DNA of 64,000 nucleotides from Rothia endophytica (GTDB taxonomy: Bacteria > Actinomycetota > Actinomycetes > Actinomycetales > Micrococcaceae), in the NCBI RefSeq assembly GCF_928381505.1, contig NZ_CAKMSJ010000002.1, positions 1-64,000 on the forward strand, in the 5' to 3' direction. This document shows positions 1-8,877 of this stretch, piece after piece (the stretch's first letter is position 1; each line of letters starts with the position of its first letter). The position numbers and the translations under genes were made by a program. The notes beneath the pieces were generated by a model that saw only the letters and a list, made by a program, of their open reading frames with translations, had not been told where the DNA came from and did not search any database.

Positions 1-125
1 AGATGAGATTTCCTAGCACCATTTGGGTGTGTGAGGATCCCTATAGATGATGGGGTTGATAGGCCAGGTATGGACGCGGGGAATTCCTGTGGAGTTGACT
101 GGTACTAATAGTCCGAAGGCTTACA
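1..125 (+). rRNA. rrl: 23S ribosomal RNA, 3' end (partial)
   Basis: The left edge lies inside the last part of a 23S rRNA gene. The terminal conserved stretch GGAGTTGACTGGTACTAATA is visible near 91-110 and the gene runs out around the CCGAAGGCTTA at about 113-124. The 5' part and any 16S gene are outside the window. The exact 3' end is uncertain by several bases. Confidence 0.93.
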
Positions 126-200
126 TTTTTTTCTTGGTGTTGGCTGATTGTTTGTTGGTGTTTGCGTCCACTGTATGGTTTTGAGGTAACAATCTCGCAG

Positions 201-319
201 GTTTGCGGTGGTTATAGCAAGAGGGAAACACCCGGTTCCATTCCGAACCCGGAAGTTAAGGCTCTTTGCGCTGATGGTACTGCACTGGTGACGGTGTGGG
301 AGAGTAGGTCACCGCCGCA
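201..319 (+). rRNA. rrf: 5S ribosomal RNA
   Basis: About 119 nt lying some 75 nt after the 23S end. It has the typical 5S core with ACCCGGTTCCATTCCGAAC, GAAGTTAAG and the terminal GGGAGAGTAGGTCACCGCCG. The ends GTTTGCGGTGGTTA and GTAGGTCACCGCCGCAA pair as the closing helix, which sets the boundaries. It is the last gene of a ribosomal operon and is followed by a terminator. Confidence 0.95.
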
Positions 320-334
320 ATTATTTTAGATAAG

Positions 335-369
335 TAGCTCCTGCCCCCTGAGGGCGGGAGCTATTTTAC
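335..369 (+). terminator. rRNA operon terminator
   Basis: A 12-bp stem with one G-T pair (arms 335-346 and 352-363, TAGCTCCTGCCC against GGGCGGGAGCTA), a 5-nt loop and a following T-rich tract TTTTACTT. It sits directly after 5S rRNA. Confidence 0.9.
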
Positions 370-566
370 TTAAAGGGGTAGATAATGAGATATGCTACCT
401 CTTTCTAATTGGGATATTTAGGCTGGCTCTTCCTCGATAGGGGATGAGCCATTTTCGTTTAAAGGTGCAAGTAATAACCATGTGCCTGAAAACGCATCAA
501 AACCAGGGGACCCCACCTACGCATGGGCACAGGCGCCCGATACACTTGGAATTAGTGCACAATAAC

Positions 567-586
567 AGGCTCTTAGAAAAGAGCCT
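567..586 (+). promoter_or_regulatory. leader hairpin before the RGG/TPR gene
   Basis: AGGCTCTT and AAGAGCCT form a perfect 8-bp stem with a 4-nt loop, ending 16 nt before the ribosome site (AGAGGAG at 602-608) of the gene starting at 614. It lies too close to the start to be an ordinary terminator. It may tune translation or mRNA stability; this is inference. The rest of the 320-613 gap contains the 5S terminator, a weaker inverted repeat GGCTC/GAGCC around 423-449, and nothing else recognised. Confidence 0.4.
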
Positions 587-613
587 TAACATAAGAATTT
601 TAGAGGAGCATAC

Positions 614-2344
614 TTGGCTGACTACTCACGTAACCACTCAGATAACAAGCGCGATGGATACAAGAAGAGCAGCGATCGCCACTCATCAGGTCGGAACCGT
701 TCCTACGGTAATGGCCGTAATGATCGTTCGGATCGTCGTGATGACCGTGGTTTCGGAGGGCGCCGCAACGATGGTGAGCGCAACTACGGGGGTCGTGATG
801 ACCGTGGAGGTTTTGGTAACCGTCGTTCCGATGGTGAGCGTAACTTCCGTGGTGACCGTGGCGGTCGCAACTATGATCGTAATGATCGTGGCGGTTATGG
901 TCAGCGCCGTGAGGATCGCGTAGACGATAGAGACTTCCAAGGCGGCTTCGGTAGACGCCGTAGTTCAAACGACGGAACCCAGCGCAATGACCGTGATAAC
1001 CGTGGTGGTGTCGGTGGACGCCGCAACGATGGTGAGCGCTCCTACGGCAACCGTGGTGGCTTTGGTGATCGTCGTAATGATCGTTCTGATCGTCGTGACG
1101 ATCGCGGTGGTTTTGGTAACCGCCGTTCTGACGGTGAGCGTAACTTCCGTGATGACCGCGGTCCTAAGCGTTTTGACGATCGGGGAGACCGCAATGACGG
1201 TGAGCGTTCCTACGGCAGCCGCAATAACCGCGGCGGCAACCGCTCCTACAACAACAACCGTAATGAGCGCGGGCCCAAGCGTTTTGACGACCGCGGTGGC
1301 CGAGATTCAAACCGTCGTGATGACCGCAGCTTCGATAAGGGCCCTCGCAAGGAATTTAAGCGTGATGACGCTGCTCAGGCACCTGCCACAGGTTTCCACC
1401 GTAGCTCACCTGAAATTGACACCGATGTAACGGGCCAGGAACTTGAAAACTGGACCCTGCGTGCACTGCGCCAGCTCGAAGCTCAAAACGCTGAAGGCGT
1501 AGCCAAGCACCTGGTGATGGTAGGGCGCTACATTGATATTGACCCTGAGTTCGCTCTAAAGCACGCTGTTGCAGCTTCGAAGCGAGCTGGCCGCATCGGA
1601 CTGGTGCGTGAAGTAGTGGGCGTTGCTGCTTACGCTGCTGACGACTACGAGCTGTGCCTCCGTGAATTGCGCACTCACCGTCGAATCTCCGGCTCCAATG
1701 ATCACCTGGCACTCATGGTGGACTGTGAGCGCGCCCTGGGCCGTATGGAGAAAGCACTTACCCTAGCTGAAGAAGCTAAGGACGAAGAAGTACCAGCTGC
1801 TGTACGCGCAGAGGTTGCTATCGTGGTTTCCGGTATTCACCATGACGCCGGCGAACTCAAAAAAGCAATTAGCGCTCTAGAAATCCCCGAACTGGATTCT
1901 AAGCGCGGCTTTGAATACTCACCCCGTCTGTTTGAGGCCTATGCCGATCTTCTGGAAGAGGACGGCCGGGTTGCTGAAGCACGCCGTTGGGCTCGTTTAG
2001 CCGTGGTCACTGAAGCAGCTTTGGGCCAGGGAGAATTCGCTGAACCTGAAATCTTCGATATCTTTACTGAGGACGACCTGTTCGAGCCCGAAGAGGTAGC
2101 TATTGACCTGGAAGATGAAGACCAGGCTGAGGGCGCTGAGCACGAGGTTGCTGAAGAGCCCAGCGTCGAAGACGAAGTAGCCGAACTGTTGGGGGAAGAA
2201 ACTGAACCCGTTGATGGCGTTGAAGATGACGAAGAGCAACTAGATGCCGCACTTGCACAGTCCGCTGTGGAGCAGACCGTAACCGAAGAGCAGGCAGCTG
2301 AAGATTCCCTTTTTGCTGTTGAAGCGGACGATAGCCGTGACTAA
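614..2344 (+). CDS. RGG-rich, TPR-like, acidic-tailed protein
   Basis: A 576-residue protein from a TTG start 5 nt after AGAGGAG. It has three parts. Residues 1 to about 255 are disordered and built from degenerate repeats of R, G, D, N and S (units such as DRGGFGNRRSDGERNF). Residues about 256-474 are alpha-helical and TPR-like. Residues about 475-576 are strongly acidic. It stands at the position of M. tuberculosis Rv1691, a conserved TPR-type hypothetical protein, and its stop overlaps the start of the HAD phosphatase gene. RGG-like tails usually bind RNA, so an RNA- or ribosome-related role is possible but inferred. The oppositely charged ends could interact. Whether the repeat length is strain-variable cannot be seen here. 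Confidence 0.75.
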   Translation: MADYSRNHSDNKRDGYKKSSDRHSSGRNRSYGNGRNDRSDRRDDRGFGGRRNDGERNYGGRDDRGGFGNRRSDGERNFRGDRGGRNYDRNDRGGYGQRREDRVDDRDFQGGFGRRRSSNDGTQRNDRDNRGGVGGRRNDGERSYGNRGGFGDRRNDRSDRRDDRGGFGNRRSDGERNFRDDRGPKRFDDRGDRNDGERSYGSRNNRGGNRSYNNNRNERGPKRFDDRGGRDSNRRDDRSFDKGPRKEFKRDDAAQAPATGFHRSSPEIDTDVTGQELENWTLRALRQLEAQNAEGVAKHLVMVGRYIDIDPEFALKHAVAASKRAGRIGLVREVVGVAAYAADDYELCLRELRTHRRISGSNDHLALMVDCERALGRMEKALTLAEEAKDEEVPAAVRAEVAIVVSGIHHDAGELKKAISALEIPELDSKRGFEYSPRLFEAYADLLEEDGRVAEARRWARLAVVTEAALGQGEFAEPEIFDIFTEDDLFEPEEVAIDLEDEDQAEGAEHEVAEEPSVEDEVAELLGEETEPVDGVEDDEEQLDAALAQSAVEQTVTEEQAAEDSLFAVEADDSRD

Positions 2345-3341
2345 GAGCCTGATCGAAGCCCACGATGCGATTCTTTCTGACCTTGATGGCGTAGTTTACG
2401 CTGGCCCTTTCGCTATCGAAGGGGCACCTGAGGCGCTCAACCGTGCTCAGGACGCCGGGGTTCAGGTTGCTTTTGTGACTAATAATGCTTCACGCAGCGT
2501 TGATGCTGTTGCTGAGCACCTGGTGGAGCTGGGCGTCAAGACTGACGCTGAACACGTCATCAGCTCTGCTCAGGCGGCGGCTGAGCTCTTGGCTGCGCAA
2601 CTGCCCGCTAACGCTAAGGTGCTGATCACCGGTGCCCAGGCGTTGGCGGACTGCGTTCAAGCTGCCGGTCTTACCCCGGTTCGATCGCAGCAGGATGAGC
2701 CGGTCGCCGTAGCCCAGGGCTTTAACCCCAAGATGGTCTGGGAAGATCTCGCTGAGGCGGCTTACACCCTGGCCGATGAATCTGTGCTCTGGGTTGCCTC
2801 CAATACGGATTTCACTATCCCCAAGGAGCGCGGTATCGCTCCGGGAAATGGCACACTCGTCGGCGCAGTTGCCACAGCCACCGGGCGTAAGCCCCAGGTG
2901 GCAGGTAAGCCCGAGTCACCGATTTTTACTACTACTGCTGCGCAAAAGCTGGGCTCAACCAGTCCGGTGGTTGTTGGCGACCGGTTGGATACCGATATTC
3001 AAGGTGGTAATAGGGCACAAATAGCAACCGCTATGGTGATGACCGGTGTCGATACCTACCAATCGGTGCTGGCGGCAATCACGATCGAGCGTCCGACTTA
3101 CATTATTGAAACCCTGGACGCCTTTTTTGAGCCCTATCCGCAGATAGGTGTGGAGATTACGCCTACTGGAGCAAGAGCAGAAGCCGCTGGCTTTGTTGCT
3201 GAGGTGAAGGGGAACGACCTGACTCTTAGTGGAGCCGGTACGGAAGTCGACAGCTGGCGAGTTGCCTGTGCAGCCTGGTGGGCAGCCCACCCGGACGTAC
3301 ATGACGCTCCCAAAGCTCCCGAGGTATTCAACCGTGGCTAA
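2337..3341 (+). CDS. HAD-IIA family sugar/glycerol phosphatase
   Basis: A 334-residue HAD hydrolase. The nucleophile motif DLDGVVYAG lies at residues 15-23 (Asp15 and Asp17) and the metal-binding motif GDRLDTDIQGG lies about two thirds along, as in the NagD/4-nitrophenylphosphatase group. The GTG start at 2337 sits in GTGACTAA, overlapping the upstream stop, which suggests translational coupling; a TTG 24 nt upstream is less likely. The orthologous position in M. tuberculosis, Rv1692, has been characterised as a glycerol-3-phosphate phosphatase, so a lipid-recycling or detoxifying role is reasonable. The substrate here is not proven. Confidence 0.88.
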   Translation: MTKSLIEAHDAILSDLDGVVYAGPFAIEGAPEALNRAQDAGVQVAFVTNNASRSVDAVAEHLVELGVKTDAEHVISSAQAAAELLAAQLPANAKVLITGAQALADCVQAAGLTPVRSQQDEPVAVAQGFNPKMVWEDLAEAAYTLADESVLWVASNTDFTIPKERGIAPGNGTLVGAVATATGRKPQVAGKPESPIFTTTAAQKLGSTSPVVVGDRLDTDIQGGNRAQIATAMVMTGVDTYQSVLAAITIERPTYIIETLDAFFEPYPQIGVEITPTGARAEAAGFVAEVKGNDLTLSGAGTEVDSWRVACAAWWAAHPDVHDAPKAPEVFNRG

Positions 3342-3471
3342 GGAAGAGACTAGCGTAGAGCTAGACCCTGAATTTGAAGCCGCTTTAGAAGCAGCCCTGG
3401 CACTAGACCCCAGCGAACGAATCGACCGTTACGCCAGGTTAGCGGAAGAGCTGCAGGAAAGCCTCAACTAG
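3334..3471 (+). CDS. small acidic conserved hypothetical protein
   Basis: A 45-residue acidic protein beginning at GTG 3334, which overlaps the stop of the HAD gene by 8 nt (GTGGCTAA). The sequence is rich in Glu, Leu and Ala (ends RLAEELQESLN) and probably forms one or two helices. A similarly small gene, Rv1693, occupies this place between the phosphatase and tlyA in mycobacteria, which supports it as a real gene. Function unknown. Confidence 0.65.
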   Translation: MAKEETSVELDPEFEAALEAALALDPSERIDRYARLAEELQESLN

Positions 3472-3509
3472 CCGCTGAAGCTAATACACCACATAAGGAA
3501 ACGGGCAAT

Positions 3510-4244
3510 ATGAGACTTGACCACTACATGGTGCAGGCGGGTATTGCCCGTTCTCGCACCCTGGCAATCAAGATGATTGACGCTCATCTGGTGAACGTCA
3601 ACGGTCACCCTGCCAGCAAGGCAGGCCAAAAAGTGCGGGAGGGCGATACTGTCAGCATCACCCGCAGTGAGCTGACCGAGTATGTCAGCCGTGCCGGGCA
3701 TAAACTGGCCGGTGCTCTCGATACCTTTACGGGAATAACCGTGGAGGGCAAGCGCTGTTTGGACGCCGGTGCATCAACCGGCGGTTTCACTGACGTGCTA
3801 CTGCGGAGGGGAGCTGCCATTGTAGCCGCGGTGGACGTCGGGCATAGTCAGCTTGTACCTGAGCTACGGGAACACCCCAAAGTTGATGTGTATGAGGGTA
3901 TGAACGTGCGCCATATGGACTCAGAAGATATCGGTGGTCAGGTGGACCTGACGGTCACCGACCTATCTTTCATCTCTCTCACCAAGGTGATTGAACCTCT
4001 ATCAGCTGTGACCCGTGCAGGCGGAGATCTTGTGCTGATGGTAAAGCCACAGTTCGAGGTCGGGAGCGCCCGTGTGGGAAAGGGCGGCGTGGTCACAGAC
4101 CCGCAAGCACGCCAGGACGCTGTTGACTCGGTGCGGGCCTGTGCCGAAGAATACGGACTGGTGATCAAGGGGCAAGAAGAGAGCTCGCTGCCCGGCCAAG
4201 ACGGTAATGTCGAGTTTTTCCTCTGGTGCCACAAACCTGAGTAA
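3510..4244 (+). CDS. tlyA: rRNA 2'-O-methyltransferase TlyA
   Basis: 244 residues, the usual TlyA length. It has an N-terminal S4 RNA-binding domain (about 1-60, RLDHYMVQAGIARSR) and a Rossmann methyltransferase fold with SAM motif DAGASTGGFTD. The TlyA catalytic tetrad can be followed: Lys in GHKLAG, Asp in VTDLSF, Lys in MVKPQFE and Glu in VEFFLW. TlyA methylates ribose on 16S rRNA (C1409) and 23S rRNA (C1920) and makes ribosomes sensitive to capreomycin. RBS AAGGAAA precedes the ATG. It ends the first transcription unit, followed by a terminator. Confidence 0.95.
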   Translation: MRLDHYMVQAGIARSRTLAIKMIDAHLVNVNGHPASKAGQKVREGDTVSITRSELTEYVSRAGHKLAGALDTFTGITVEGKRCLDAGASTGGFTDVLLRRGAAIVAAVDVGHSQLVPELREHPKVDVYEGMNVRHMDSEDIGGQVDLTVTDLSFISLTKVIEPLSAVTRAGGDLVLMVKPQFEVGSARVGKGGVVTDPQARQDAVDSVRACAEEYGLVIKGQEESSLPGQDGNVEFFLWCHKPE

Positions 4245-4250
4245 CACACC

Positions 4251-4296
4251 AAAACACCGAAGTTTCGAATAAGTGTTCGAAAATTTCGGTGTTTTT
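4251..4296 (+). terminator. terminator after tlyA
   Basis: Arms AAAACACCGAA (4251-4261) and TTCGGTGTTTT (4285-4295) with an inner TCGAA/TTCGA pair, followed by a T-run. It separates the tlyA unit from the leaderless nadK promoter. Confidence 0.85.
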
Positions 4297-4331
4297 GTGT
4301 TTCTAGTGAGGAAAAAAGAACTACTTTCAGC

Positions 4332-4337
4332 TAGCCT
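4332..4337 (+). promoter_or_regulatory. -10 box of leaderless nadK mRNA
   Basis: TAGCCT at 4332-4337 matches the actinobacterial -10 pattern TANNNT and ends 6 nt before the GTG start at 4344. There is no Shine-Dalgarno sequence, so transcription probably starts at the start codon. Confidence 0.55.
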
Positions 4338-4343
4338 AAAACT

Positions 4344-5342
4344 GTGAATGAAACGATTGCCCCCGCGCTCATAGACGGTAGCGATACCCGCAAAATTTTA
4401 GTTTTTGCCCATACCGGGCGAAGTGAAGCCCGCGACGCTGCTCGTGCTGCCTGTGCCCAGCTGCATGCGGCGGGTTTGGTGCCGGTGATGAACCGGGCAG
4501 ACCTTGAAGCTCTTACCCAGAGATGGCAGAACCCTGTGCCCGTCGCCGTGGCACACGAAAGTGTTGCTCTGAACGAGATTGAACTGGGCGTGGTGCTGGG
4601 TGGAGATGGTTCTATCCTGCGCGCAGCTGAGATGATTCGTCACACCCAAATTCCCCTGGTGGGCGTCAACCTGGGGCATGTTGGCTTCCTCGCTGAAGCG
4701 GAAGAATTTGACCTCGCTGAGACAGTAGACCGCATTGTCTCTGGCAACTATACCGTTGAAGAGCGCATGGCCATCGACGTTAAGGTCTGGAAGGGCGGGG
4801 AAAAAATCCTCGACACCTGGGCACTGAACGAGGCCAGCGTTGAAAAAGGGAACCGCCAGAAAATGATTGAAGTGGTCATCGAGGTGGATCGCCGCCCGCT
4901 CTCAAGCTTTGGATGTGACGGAGTGGTGCTGGCAACGCCCACAGGCTCAACTGCCTATGCCTTCTCTGGGGGAGGGCCTATTATCTGGCCCAGTGTTGAA
5001 GCCATGCTCATGGTTCCCTTATCTGCCCATGCGCTCTTTGCGCGGCCACTGGTGACTGCCCCGACCTCTATGATGGCGGTTGAACTCTTGCCCACCAACG
5101 GTGCTGAAGGTGTGCTCTGGTGCGACGGACGCCGGACCCGTGATCTACCGCCCGGGGCACGTATCGAGGTGACACGGTCGTCCAAACCGGTGCGTCTTGC
5201 CCGCATGCACCCGGCTCCCTTCTCAGAGCGCCTGGTTCGAAAGTTCGAGCTACCTACTACCGGCTGGCGTGGCCCCAACACCGCTAGCCCTGCCACCTCG
5301 GCCCTGCCCATTAGCCGCCTAACCCAGGAGTTTAGCCCTTGA
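4344..5342 (+). CDS. nadK: NAD kinase
   Basis: 332 residues. The ATP-NAD kinase signature GGDGSILRAAE lies near residues 86-96, followed by the conserved GHVGFLAE, ALNEASVEKG and CDGVVLATPTGSTAY motifs that bind NAD and close the active site. It makes NADP from NAD and ATP in the cytoplasm. The GTG start at 4344 is favoured by the leaderless -10 box. The TGA stop overlaps the TTG start of recN by 4 nt, so both are translated from one mRNA, as in many actinobacteria. Confidence 0.95.
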   Translation: MNETIAPALIDGSDTRKILVFAHTGRSEARDAARAACAQLHAAGLVPVMNRADLEALTQRWQNPVPVAVAHESVALNEIELGVVLGGDGSILRAAEMIRHTQIPLVGVNLGHVGFLAEAEEFDLAETVDRIVSGNYTVEERMAIDVKVWKGGEKILDTWALNEASVEKGNRQKMIEVVIEVDRRPLSSFGCDGVVLATPTGSTAYAFSGGGPIIWPSVEAMLMVPLSAHALFARPLVTAPTSMMAVELLPTNGAEGVLWCDGRRTRDLPPGARIEVTRSSKPVRLARMHPAPFSERLVRKFELPTTGWRGPNTASPATSALPISRLTQEFSP

Positions 5343-7045
5343 TTGAAGAAATTCATCTGCGAGATTTAGGTGTCATCACCGATGCCCGCCTTCCCCTAGA
5401 ACCAGGCTTCTCAGTGCTGACCGGTGAGACTGGCGCTGGTAAGACCATGGTAGTTACCGCGCTGGGGATGCTACTGGGGGCACGTTCTGATGCTTCCAGC
5501 GTGCGTAATGGGGCCTCTAGTGCTTTGGCAGAAGCCGTCATCAAACTGCCAGCGGGGCACAGAGCCATTGGCCTAGCCGATGACGCTGGGGGATCAACTG
5601 AGGAATTGGAAGACGGATCTCACGAACTGCTCTTAGCGAGAACCGTTAACGCTTCGGGGCGCTCTCGTGCCCATGTAGGCGGCGTTTCAGCCCCTATTGG
5701 AACCCTAGCTGATATCGGGCATACTCTGGTGGCAGTGCACGGTCAGTCAGACCAGTTACGCCTCAAATCTTCAGCCGAGCAGCGCCATGCCCTAGATTCT
5801 TATGCCGGTAAAAAACTTGAAAGTGTGCTCGCAAAATACGAAAAGAACTACGAACGTTTCAAGCAGGCTGCCGGTGAGCTGCGAGACGTGCGAGAAAATA
5901 CTCGCGCCCGCGCTTTAGAAGCACAGACTTTACAGGGTGCTCTTGCTGAAATTGACAGCGTTAACCCCCTTGAAGGCGAGGATGAGGCTCTACACGCTGA
6001 AAGTCAGAAGCTCACCAACGTTGAGTCCCTACGTCTGGCAGCCACCACGGCTTCGACTGCTCTGACCGGTACCGAATACGGGGACGCGGATGCCCCTAAC
6101 GTACTGGGACTGCTGGACTCAGCCCGCACCGCGCTGGCGTCTGAATCGGATGCTGACGAGGATCTCAAAACTCTTTCTGATCGTCTCAATGAAGCGTTGA
6201 TTCACATCACCGACATTGCCGAAGAGGTCTCAGCCTACACCTCCGGTCTCGATTCTGAGGGCCCTGAACGCCTGGCAGAAGTAGAGCACCGACGTGCCCA
6301 GCTCAAAGGTCTCACCCGCAAGTACGGGGCAGACATCGCAGAGGTACTGGCCTGGGCTGAAGAATCACGTGCCCGTCTTGATACTCTCAGCGATGATCCG
6401 GCACGCCAGGAAACCCTGGAAGCTGAATTGCGTGACCTGCGTGAAACCCTGGGGGAGCAGGCACAGGTACTGATGGGTCTACGCCGTAAAGCTGCCTCAA
6501 AGCTAGCTGCTGCCGTTAGCGAGGAGCTAACTGCCCTTGCTATGCCCAACGCTTCGTTGGTGGTAGAGGTCGAAGAAACCGAGAAGTTCAACCGCTTCGG
6601 TAAAGATACTGTGACCTTTATGCTGGCGCCCCACCGCCAGGCTGTTCCACGGCCCCTGGGCAAGGGTGCATCAGGCGGTGAACTGTCCCGCGTCATGCTT
6701 GCGCTTGAGGTAGTACTCTCGGAGGTGGACCCGGTACCCACCTTTATTTTCGATGAGGTTGACTCTGGTGTAGGCGGTAAGGCTGCTATCGAGATTGGCC
6801 GACGCCTGGCTATGCTAGCCAAGAACGTTCAGGTGCTGGTGGTGACCCATTTGCCGCAGGTTGCAGCTTTCGCTGACCAGCACATCCTGGTGCTTAAAAA
6901 TGATGATGCTTCACTGTCCAAGGTGAATGTGCTCTCCACCGAAGAACGCGTGGTTGAGCTGGCCCGCATGCTCTCGGGGCACGATCAGTCAGCATCTGCT
7001 CAAGAGCACGCCCGCGAGCTACTGGAAGCAGCCGGGCAGCTCTAA
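5339..7045 (+). CDS. recN: DNA repair protein RecN
   Basis: 568 residues, an SMC-like ATPase for double-strand break repair. Walker A GETGAGKT is at residues 29-36, the ABC signature GASGGELSR and Walker B FIFDEVDSGVGG lie near 440-480, and the middle is coiled coil rich in Ala, Glu, Leu and Arg. The TTG start overlaps the nadK stop. A 55-nt gap follows before the NUDIX gene. In mycobacteria recN is followed by further genes including pyrG (CTP synthase) before the NUDIX gene; those are absent here. Confidence 0.95.
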   Translation: MIEEIHLRDLGVITDARLPLEPGFSVLTGETGAGKTMVVTALGMLLGARSDASSVRNGASSALAEAVIKLPAGHRAIGLADDAGGSTEELEDGSHELLLARTVNASGRSRAHVGGVSAPIGTLADIGHTLVAVHGQSDQLRLKSSAEQRHALDSYAGKKLESVLAKYEKNYERFKQAAGELRDVRENTRARALEAQTLQGALAEIDSVNPLEGEDEALHAESQKLTNVESLRLAATTASTALTGTEYGDADAPNVLGLLDSARTALASESDADEDLKTLSDRLNEALIHITDIAEEVSAYTSGLDSEGPERLAEVEHRRAQLKGLTRKYGADIAEVLAWAEESRARLDTLSDDPARQETLEAELRDLRETLGEQAQVLMGLRRKAASKLAAAVSEELTALAMPNASLVVEVEETEKFNRFGKDTVTFMLAPHRQAVPRPLGKGASGGELSRVMLALEVVLSEVDPVPTFIFDEVDSGVGGKAAIEIGRRLAMLAKNVQVLVVTHLPQVAAFADQHILVLKNDDASLSKVNVLSTEERVVELARMLSGHDQSASAQEHARELLEAAGQL

Positions 7046-7100
7046 GGTCATGGGCTAGAGATTGCCCATCAGGCCAGCAGACGTTTGATAAGGAGAAGCT

Positions 7101-7838
7101 ATGAAGCAGAAGGTAACCCGTAAGGACGGCACAGCGCCGCGTATTGACGCCCGTCAGGAGGCAGTCGACCAGAAGACGGTAGCCGATGTGGTGAACCCAC
7201 GTTTCGTTCAGAAGTCCGAGACCAAGTTCGAGGGCTTCATTTGGGACGTGGTGCGCGATGACTTCTCCCTCACCGAGGACGGGGAATCGATGGGGCGTGA
7301 CTACATTACCCACCCCGGCGCGGTGGCTACCGTGGTGCTCAATGAGAAGAACCAGGTGCTTTTAATTAACCAGTACCGCCAGCCAGTGGGTATGAACTTA
7401 TGGGAAATCCCTGCAGGCATGCTCGATATCGCCGGTGAGGAGCCACTGACCGCAGCTCGGCGTGAGCTAGCCGAGGAAACCTTCTTGCAAGCCGAGCGCT
7501 GGGATACTCTCATGGAGTACCATAACTCGCCGGGTTGCTCTACTGAAGCTAACAGGGTTTTCCTGGCCCGAGGCATTAGCGAAATTCCCCATGAAGAGAA
7601 GCAGGAGCGCGAGGGTGAGGAAGCTGAAATTGTGGCCCGCTGGTTTGACATGGACGAGGTCGTACCCGCAATCTTGGCGGCAAGACTGCACTCACCCAGC
7701 ACGATCATGGGTGTCCTGGCTGCTCATGCTGCGTCCCTGAGCAACTTTGAAACCCTGACCCCGGCGGATGCACCCTGGCCTGCTCACCCCTACCTGCGAG
7801 ACCCCGATACCCGCGGTTCGTTGGGGAACCTGCGCTAG
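7101..7838 (+). CDS. NUDIX hydrolase, ADP-ribose pyrophosphatase type
   Basis: 245 residues with a full Nudix box near residues 105-127 (G-x5-E-x7-RELAEE-T), preceded by the QYRQPVG motif typical of ADP-ribose pyrophosphatases, which hydrolyse ADP-ribose to AMP and ribose 5-phosphate. RBS AAGGAGAAGC precedes the ATG. The stop overlaps the GTG of xerD by one base (TAGTG). The same pair occurs as Rv1700-Rv1701. Confidence 0.9.
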   Translation: MKQKVTRKDGTAPRIDARQEAVDQKTVADVVNPRFVQKSETKFEGFIWDVVRDDFSLTEDGESMGRDYITHPGAVATVVLNEKNQVLLINQYRQPVGMNLWEIPAGMLDIAGEEPLTAARRELAEETFLQAERWDTLMEYHNSPGCSTEANRVFLARGISEIPHEEKQEREGEEAEIVARWFDMDEVVPAILAARLHSPSTIMGVLAAHAASLSNFETLTPADAPWPAHPYLRDPDTRGSLGNLR

Positions 7839-8815
7839 TGGCTCAAGCCCAACCCACGGAGCTTGAACGCTCCATCGAAAGCTACCTTCAGTACCTTGGG
7901 CTAGAACGTGGCCTGGCTGAGAACACCCTTGCCGCCTACGGGCGGGATTTACACCGTTACCGGGATTACCTGGCAAGTGTGGGGGTTATTGCCCCGCGGT
8001 CCATCACCAAAAAACACGTGCGGGACTTTGCCGTAGCTTGTGCTGAGGCCCCCTCAGCATCAGGTAAACCGCTGAGCCAGCGCTCTATCGCCCGTATCAT
8101 CGTGGGGGTGAGAGGCGCCCATAAATTCTGGTTGCGAGAGAACGTTACAGCGTTTGACCCTGCGGCGGGTGTCCAGCCGCCGACGCCGGGGGCGCGCCTG
8201 CCCAAGGCAATCCCCGTAGAGCAGGTGACTCGCCTGCTCGAAGCTCCTGATATCACCACTGAGGTTGGGCTGAGGGACCGAGCTATTCTAGAGTTTCTCT
8301 ATTCCACCGGCGCACGTATTTCTGAAGTCATCAATGTTGACTTAGATGACGTGGTCTTTGACAGGGAGACCGAGAACGATGGTACAGAGAGCACTGCCAG
8401 TGTTCCCGCTGTTGCCCGCATTTTTGGCAAAGGGAACAAAGAGCGGGTAGTCCCCGTTGGATCCTACGCAGCCAGAGCGATTGAGGACTATCGAGTGCGC
8501 TCGCGGCCCTCACTAGCTTCCAAAGGTAAGGGCACCCCGGCTCTCTTCCTGAATGCTCGGGGGGGCAGGCTGACGCGTCAGGGAGCGTATCTCATTCTCA
8601 AAAAACACGCTGAACGTGCCAAGCTACCGGGTGAGATTTCGCCCCACACCCTGCGTCATTCCTTCGCCACCCACCTGCTTGAAGGCGGCGCTGATATTCG
8701 TGTGGTCCAGGAACTTTTGGGGCATGCCTCGGTCACCACCACCCAGGTTTACACCAAGGTCACCGCTGATACTCTGCGCGAAGTCTTTGCTGCTAGCCAC
8801 CCCCGGGCACAATAA
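7838..8815 (+). CDS. xerD: site-specific tyrosine recombinase XerD
   Basis: 325 residues: SAM-like N-terminal core-binding domain (about 10-110) and a catalytic domain with the tyrosine-recombinase residues Arg160 (STGARISE), His270-Arg273 (HTLRHSF), the LLGHAS motif and nucleophile Tyr305 (TQVYTKV). It resolves chromosome dimers at dif together with XerC. Its chromosomal context in a conserved housekeeping operon argues for XerD rather than a phage integrase. An insertion of about 20 residues around ETENDGTESTASVP is a local peculiarity. A terminator overlaps its stop. Confidence 0.93.
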   Translation: MAQAQPTELERSIESYLQYLGLERGLAENTLAAYGRDLHRYRDYLASVGVIAPRSITKKHVRDFAVACAEAPSASGKPLSQRSIARIIVGVRGAHKFWLRENVTAFDPAAGVQPPTPGARLPKAIPVEQVTRLLEAPDITTEVGLRDRAILEFLYSTGARISEVINVDLDDVVFDRETENDGTESTASVPAVARIFGKGNKERVVPVGSYAARAIEDYRVRSRPSLASKGKGTPALFLNARGGRLTRQGAYLILKKHAERAKLPGEISPHTLRHSFATHLLEGGADIRVVQELLGHASVTTTQVYTKVTADTLREVFAASHPRAQ

Positions 8816-8860
8816 AACCGCGGAGCCCATGAACTTTCACGTCATGGGGCACCGCGGTTT
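8815..8860. terminator. bidirectional terminator xerD / prpC
   Basis: Nested inverted repeat: AAACCGCGG / CCGCGGTTT outer arms (8815-8823, 8852-8860) and CCCATGA / TCATGGG inner arms. A-run and T-run lie on opposite sides, so it can serve both convergent genes. Confidence 0.85.
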
Positions 8861-8877
8861 GAGACTAGAACATCACG

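Noticed and set aside
600-1430. Several frames within the RGG repeat region on both strands
   Set aside because: They arise from the repetitive CGTGATGACCG-type codons; the frame starting at 614 has the RBS and continues into the TPR domain.
7838-8815. Tyrosine recombinase as a phage or island integrase
   Set aside because: It overlaps a NUDIX gene in a conserved housekeeping operon and has XerD length and motifs.
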